From NCBI GenBank assembly GCA_016297535.1, contig JAEDGL010000094.1, positions 1 to 9,337 of the forward strand: a stretch of 9,337 bases of DNA. The letters run 5' to 3'. The notes under the pieces are model-generated. The model worked only from the letters and a program-made list of their open reading frames with translations, searched no databases and was not told the DNA's origin. The DNA comes from Clostridia bacterium. Its GTDB lineage: Bacteria > Bacillota > Clostridia > Christensenellales > Aristaeellaceae. Every line of letters begins with the position of its first letter. Position 1 is the stretch's first letter. The position numbers and the translations under genes were made by a program. Positions 6,075 to 9,337 of the stretch are shown here, piece by piece.

Positions 6075-6103
6075 TTGCATATCCGCAGGCGATGTGGTAT
6101 GAT
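6075..6103 (+). promoter_or_regulatory. Candidate promoter of the CapA-like gene, with extended -10
   Basis: TATGAT at 6098-6103 (5 of 6 matches to TATAAT) is preceded by TGG, an extended -10. A weak -35, TTGCAT at 6075-6080, lies 17 nt upstream. The transcript would start near 6110, about 24 nt before the ATG. The promoter is divergent from that of iscR, with the -35 boxes about 57 bp apart. Confidence 0.6.
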
Positions 6104-6120
6104 CAGTTCAGAATAAACTT

Positions 6121-6127
6121 GGGAGGG
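6121..6127 (+). promoter_or_regulatory. Ribosome binding site deciding the CapA-like start
   Basis: GGGAGGG ends 6 nt before the ATG at 6134, while the ATG at 6128 directly abuts it and is too close. Frames starting further upstream, from 6059, would begin before the predicted transcript start. Confidence 0.75.
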
Positions 6128-6133
6128 ATGAAT

Positions 6134-7480
6134 ATGCGCAGGGGCAGGCACACCAAGCGCGGCGTGTCTCTGGGCACCATTGTCATGCTGGCCTGCACCC
6201 TTGCCGTGCTGGCCGGGTTTGCCGCGCTCATGCCTTCCTTTACCGGCAATCAGGATATCCTGATTGATGCGGCCCGCCTTGCCGTGGCCATGGATGATTC
6301 CATTGCGCAGCTCAGCGCCTCCACCGGCTCCATGCTGCAAAGCCGCAGAGAACCGCAGCAAACCATAACCCCGCCCTTTGTAAGCCAAAACGTACCCGGC
6401 CCTGCGGCAAGCACGCAAGCCGCTCCAACAGCCGCGCCTCAGCCAACGCCCTCTCCCAAGCGTATTTTCAGCTTGTGCGCTGCCGGATCCGTCGAATGGA
6501 ACAGCGATGTGAGAAAGGCGCTTACCATCGGGCAGGAAGCACGGTACGAGCTGCTGACGGATCAGATGCAGCAGGCCATGCAGGCTGATCTGAGCATTCT
6601 GACATTGCACAACACCATCAGCGCATCCAACGAGCTTTCCAATGTCAACATGCCCTCCGGGCTGCTTGCTCCCATCCGTTCCATGGGCGTTAACGCCATT
6701 GGTCTGGGGCATGTCAATGCGCTCAACTTTGGATTAACAGGGCTGGAAGAAACGGAGCAGGCCATTGCGGACGCCGGGATGACGGCCTTTGGCGCAAAAC
6801 AGCCAACCCTTCTTACTCTCAACGGTGTGTCCGTTGCCCTGCTGCATTATCAGGACAGTTTCAGCGCAACCGTCCGCAAAACGATGGATCAGGACGAACG
6901 TGAAGCCGTTTTTGCTCCCATCGATTTGGCCAGAATCAGCAGCGATATTGCCGCTGTACGCCAAAATGGCGCACAGGTGGTAATCGTAACCCTCTGGTGG
7001 GGCAAAGAAAAGCAGAATACGCCGACCAACGAGCAGCGCACCCATGCGCAGGCCATTGCAGATGCGGGCGCCGATCTCATTTTAGGCACGGGCAACGGCG
7101 CTTTGCAGACGGTGCAGGTGCTCTCCGCCAACCGCGGCGACGGCAAATACCATCCCGTACTGTGTGCCTACTCGCTGGGCAACCTCTTTTCGCCGGATCG
7201 TGAATCCCGCTTAACGTTATCCGGCATTCTGCTGAAAACCGATGTGGTTTATGATGCCAACTCCGGCACGGTTGCCTTTGAGAACCTGGCCTATACGCCC
7301 ACTTACGCATGGCGCGGCAAGGATGAAGGCAAAACGATCCAGCGCATTCTGATCAACAATCCCGATCAACTTCCCGCCTTTGTGGATACCAACCAAAAGG
7401 ACGTTATGGATCGCTGCCTGACCCTGGTTACAGACGTGATGGAGGACACCGCCATTCCCCTCAAATACAAAACCTTTTGA
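6134..7480 (+). CDS. Membrane-anchored CapA-like protein with a degenerate active site
   Basis: The protein has 448 residues. A basic N-terminus (MRRGRHTKRG) is followed by one hydrophobic segment (about 12-33), a signal anchor with the rest outside the cell. A Pro/Ala/Gln-rich linker (about 73-109) leads into a domain of about 280 residues that follows the layout of the CapA family (PGA_cap, calcineurin-like phosphoesterase fold). The recognisable blocks are GVNAIGLGHVNALNFG (186-201), VVIVTLWWGKEKQ (282-294), GADLILGTGNGALQ (312-325) and YSLGNLF (346-352). In ordinary CapA proteins these read roughly ANNHxxDyG, LHWGxE, GxHPHxxQ and YSLGN. Here the metal-binding His and Asn residues are replaced (GHVN, LWWG, GTGNG), and GSVEW stands for the usual GD. 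The fold seems kept and the chemistry lost. No capB or capC is nearby, so a capsule role is not supported; a cell-surface or envelope role is a guess. The gene is transcribed alone, divergent from iscR, and ends at a terminator. Confidence 0.8.
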   Translation: MRRGRHTKRGVSLGTIVMLACTLAVLAGFAALMPSFTGNQDILIDAARLAVAMDDSIAQLSASTGSMLQSRREPQQTITPPFVSQNVPGPAASTQAAPTAAPQPTPSPKRIFSLCAAGSVEWNSDVRKALTIGQEARYELLTDQMQQAMQADLSILTLHNTISASNELSNVNMPSGLLAPIRSMGVNAIGLGHVNALNFGLTGLEETEQAIADAGMTAFGAKQPTLLTLNGVSVALLHYQDSFSATVRKTMDQDEREAVFAPIDLARISSDIAAVRQNGAQVVIVTLWWGKEKQNTPTNEQRTHAQAIADAGADLILGTGNGALQTVQVLSANRGDGKYHPVLCAYSLGNLFSPDRESRLTLSGILLKTDVVYDANSGTVAFENLAYTPTYAWRGKDEGKTIQRILINNPDQLPAFVDTNQKDVMDRCLTLVTDVMEDTAIPLKYKTF

Positions 7481-7492
7481 TGAAATGACAAA

Positions 7493-7527
7493 CAGCCCCT
7501 TCGGAACAAACCATTCCGAAGGGGCTG
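7493..7527. terminator. Shared hairpin terminator between convergent genes
   Basis: A perfect 14-bp stem, CAGCCCCTTCGGAA paired with TTCCGAAGGGGCTG, encloses a 7-nt loop. On the minus strand it is followed by TTTGTCATTTC, a fair U-rich tail, so it should end gpmI transcription. On the plus strand only CTGCTTTGGGG follows, which is a poor U-tract, so termination of the CapA-like transcript may be less efficient. The rest of the 92-nt gap (7481-7572) shows nothing else. Confidence 0.85.
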
Positions 7528-7572
7528 CTGCTTTGGGGATACAAGCTAAGGGGATTCAGCCTTTCGCGCGGC

Positions 7573-9120
7573 TTACTCCACAATCAGGCTCTTGCCGGTC
7601 ATTTCGGCAGGCACCTCCAGCCCCATGCTGGTAAGCATGGTGGGAGCAATATCCGCCAGGCGGCCGCCATCACGCAGCTTTTTGCCCACCATATCGGCAC
7701 CCACAGCAATAAAGGGCACAGGATTGGTGGTGTGTGCGGTGAAGGGCTCGCCGTTCTCAGGATCAACCATCTGATCCGCATTGCCATGGTCAGCCGTTAC
7801 AAAAACGCGGCCGCCGTTTTCAAGAATGGCAGTTACCACCTTGTCCACGCAATCATCCACAGCTGCAACCGCCTTCATGGCGGCATCCATCACGCCGGTA
7901 TGGCCTACCATATCGCAGTTGGCAAAGTTGAGGATCATGACATCGTACTTCTTCTCGTTGATCAGCTCAATGGCCTTTTCGGTGATCTCGTAGGCACTCA
8001 TATCGGGCTTCATATCGAAGGTAGCCACCTTGGAAGAGGGAATCAATACGCGATCCTCATCCTTGTTGGGCTTCTCCACGCCGCCGTTGAAGAAGAAGGT
8101 AACATGCGCATACTTCTGGGTTTCAGCAATGCGCAGCTGGGTCTTGCCCTGCTTGGCCAGATATTCGCCCATGGTATTGTGCATGGTTTCCGGCGGATTG
8201 ACAATTTCCAGGCCGGTAAAGGTTTCGTCGTATTGGGTCATGCTGACAAAGTTGACCTTGAAATAGCCGTTTCCGCGGACAAAGCCGTCAAAATCCGGCT
8301 GGATGAAGGTACGGGTCAGCTGACGGGCACGATCCGGGCGGAAGTTGAAGAAAATGACGCTGTCGCCTTCGCCGATCACGCCGGTGGGCTTGCCGTTTTC
8401 CAGCACAACGGTGGGCTTGACAAACTCATCGGTTTCGTTAATGGCATAGCTCTGCTCCACGGCCTGCGCGCCGCTCTCCGCCGTCGCCTGCCCCTGACCC
8501 AGCACCATAGCATCGTACGCCTTCTGAACGCGATCCCACAGATTGTCACGGTCCATGGCCCAGTAACGGCCCATCACCGTGGCAATCTTGCCAACGCCAA
8601 TTTCATCGCACTTGGCCTGAAGCTCCTTCACATAATCAATACCGCTGGAGGGGGGCACATCGCGGCCATCCAGGAAGCAGTGCACGTAAACCTCCTTCAC
8701 GCCGCGCTGCTTGCACATTTCCAGAAGCGCATACAGGTGCGTGTTGTGGCTGTGCACGCCGCCATCGCTCAAAAGGCCCATCAGATGAACGGCCTTGCCG
8801 GTATCCCGGGCGGTATCCATGGCCTTAACAAGGGGCTTTTTCTCAAAGAAAACGCCATCCTGAATATCCTTGGTGATGCGGGTAAGCTCCTGATACACAA
8901 TGCGGCCGGCGCCAATGTTCAGGTGGCCCACCTCGCTGTTGCCCATCTGGCCGTCCGGCAGGCCTACATCCATGCCGCTGGCGCCCAGCTGGGTGGTGGG
9001 GTATTTGGCCATCAGAGCATCCAGCTTGGGGGTTCCCTGCTGGAAGATGGCGTTTCCTTCATGCACGGGGTTGATTCCAAAGCCGTCCATGATGATCAGG
9101 GCAGTCATGGTTTTCTGCAT
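7573..9120 (-). CDS. gpmI: 2,3-bisphosphoglycerate-independent phosphoglycerate mutase
   Basis: This interconverts 3- and 2-phosphoglycerate in glycolysis and gluconeogenesis, using two Mn ions and a phosphoserine intermediate in the cytosol. It has 515 residues, the usual length for the Bacillus type. The N-terminal metal ligand D12 is in ALIIMDGFG and the phosphorylated serine S62 in QMGNSEVGH. Substrate-domain residues are H123 (GGVHSH), the DGRDVPP block (151-157), R185, R191, and R261/R264 in FRPDRAR, followed by K336. Metal ligands D403 and H407 are in NCDMVGH, D444 and H445 in TADHGN, and H463 in TAHTTN. These agree almost position for position with the Bacillus stearothermophilus enzyme as I remember it, so activity is expected. 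The ATG at 9120 is 11 nt after AAGGAG; the next in-frame ATG, at 9108, is too far from it. It follows tpiA by 18 nt in one operon and ends at the shared terminator; no enolase gene follows. Confidence 0.97.
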   Translation of the reverse strand: MQKTMTALIIMDGFGINPVHEGNAIFQQGTPKLDALMAKYPTTQLGASGMDVGLPDGQMGNSEVGHLNIGAGRIVYQELTRITKDIQDGVFFEKKPLVKAMDTARDTGKAVHLMGLLSDGGVHSHNTHLYALLEMCKQRGVKEVYVHCFLDGRDVPPSSGIDYVKELQAKCDEIGVGKIATVMGRYWAMDRDNLWDRVQKAYDAMVLGQGQATAESGAQAVEQSYAINETDEFVKPTVVLENGKPTGVIGEGDSVIFFNFRPDRARQLTRTFIQPDFDGFVRGNGYFKVNFVSMTQYDETFTGLEIVNPPETMHNTMGEYLAKQGKTQLRIAETQKYAHVTFFFNGGVEKPNKDEDRVLIPSSKVATFDMKPDMSAYEITEKAIELINEKKYDVMILNFANCDMVGHTGVMDAAMKAVAAVDDCVDKVVTAILENGGRVFVTADHGNADQMVDPENGEPFTAHTTNPVPFIAVGADMVGKKLRDGGRLADIAPTMLTSMGLEVPAEMTGKSLIVE

Positions 9121-9138
9121 TTGCTTGATTGCTCCTTA

Positions 9139-9337
9139 TTACTTGTTGTAGAGAACCACAGCGGTGAAATCCGGGGCCTTGAGAGAGGCGCCGCCGATGA
9201 GGCCGCCGTCAATCTCGGGCTGAGCCATCAGGCCCTTGACGTTCTTGGGGTTCATGCTTCCGCCATACTGAATGCGCACAGCATCGGCCACGTCCTTGCC
9301 ATACTTGCGCTCGATGGCCTTGCGGATTACGCCGATG
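9139..9337 (-). CDS. tpiA: Triosephosphate isomerase (partial, C-terminal 65 residues)
   Basis: This is the C-terminal end of the glycolytic enzyme interconverting dihydroxyacetone phosphate and glyceraldehyde 3-phosphate. The visible part contains [11 protein letters not shown] and [11 protein letters not shown], the two C-terminal phosphate-binding loops of the TIM barrel, followed by the last helix and the ending VVLYNK. The catalytic His and Glu lie in the part beyond the right edge. Two stops in a row (TAATAA) end it, and the second overlaps the start of the AAGGAG site of gpmI. With gpmI 18 nt downstream this is the familiar clostridial glycolytic order, probably preceded by gap and pgk outside the window. 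Confidence 0.96.
   Translation of the reverse strand, partial: IGVIRKAIERKYGKDVADAVRIQYGGSMNPKNVKGLMAQPEIDGGLIGGASLKAPDFTAVVLYNK

Noticed and set aside
6059..6133. Longer N-terminus for the CapA-like protein from the ATG at 6059
   Set aside because: It has no ribosome binding site and would start upstream of the likely promoter. GGGAGGG before the ATG at 6134, followed at once by a signal anchor, gives the better start.
6176..6196. Possible lipobox around the cysteine in the hydrophobic segment of the CapA-like protein
   Set aside because: The cysteine is in the middle of the hydrophobic stretch (VMLACTLAVL) with Leu at -2 and Met at -3, and more hydrophobic residues follow. A membrane anchor fits better than a lipoprotein signal.
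6014..6712. A 232-codon minus-strand frame opposite the CapA-like gene that extends into the divergent promoter region
   Set aside because: It would run out through the iscR promoter -35 region, has low-complexity Gly/His/Arg-rich composition typical of shadow frames, and overlaps a better supported gene.
6134..7480. The CapA-like gene as part of a poly-gamma-glutamate capsule locus
   Set aside because: No capB, capC or capD is adjacent, and the active-site residues are missing. The family name reflects fold only.
7528..7572. A second hairpin (GCC...GGC) just after the gpmI stop
   Set aside because: The stem is only 3 bp; the 14-bp hairpin further on is the credible terminator.

Overview
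The window looks like a chromosomal segment of a moderately high-G+C member of the Clostridia (Bacillota). The pointers are a clostridial-type iscR-iscS-iscU cluster with a short IscU, strong AAGGAGG-type ribosome binding sites, two VanY/LdcB-type M15B peptidases, a Soj-type ParA, and a tpiA-gpmI pair using cofactor-independent phosphoglycerate mutase. I see no tRNA, rRNA, CRISPR array, insertion sequence or phage gene. Coding density is high, and all genes but one are on the minus strand.

Read in the direction of minus-strand transcription, from right to left: (1) The right edge holds the 3' end of tpiA followed by gpmI. This glycolytic pair ends at a strong hairpin terminator (7493-7527) shared with the convergent plus-strand gene. 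(2) The one plus-strand gene (6134-7480) encodes a membrane-anchored CapA-like protein. It keeps the CapA fold signatures but has lost essentially every recognisable metal or active-site residue. (3) A 193-bp divergent intergenic region (5941-6133) holds a good promoter for each side and, on the iscR side, an inverted repeat resembling the E. coli IscR type 1 operator. (4) The Fe-S assembly operon iscR-iscS-iscU is tightly packed, with a 1-nt overlap and then a 26-nt gap. (5) 18 nt after iscU comes a long hflX. Its protein has an N-terminal domain of about 150 residues with a complete JAMM/JAB metalloprotease signature fused to an intact HflX GTPase. (6) Then come two tandem, exported M15B zinc carboxypeptidases, the first with a possible promoter of its own. 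(7) The left edge holds the start of a ParA/Soj ATPase.

How the genes fit together: IscR would sense Fe-S status and control its own operon. IscS supplies persulfide sulfur and IscU is the scaffold. The co-directional JAMM-HflX would be a ribosome-splitting or quality-control GTPase with a putative peptidase or isopeptidase module, possibly co-transcribed with Fe-S assembly. The M15B pair trims peptidoglycan stem peptides outside the membrane. ParA acts in chromosome segregation. The most unusual items are the JAMM-HflX fusion in the isc operon and the CapA-like pseudoenzyme divergent from it. Most annotated starts were moved downstream from the longest open frame because a Shine-Dalgarno sequence clearly picks an internal ATG.
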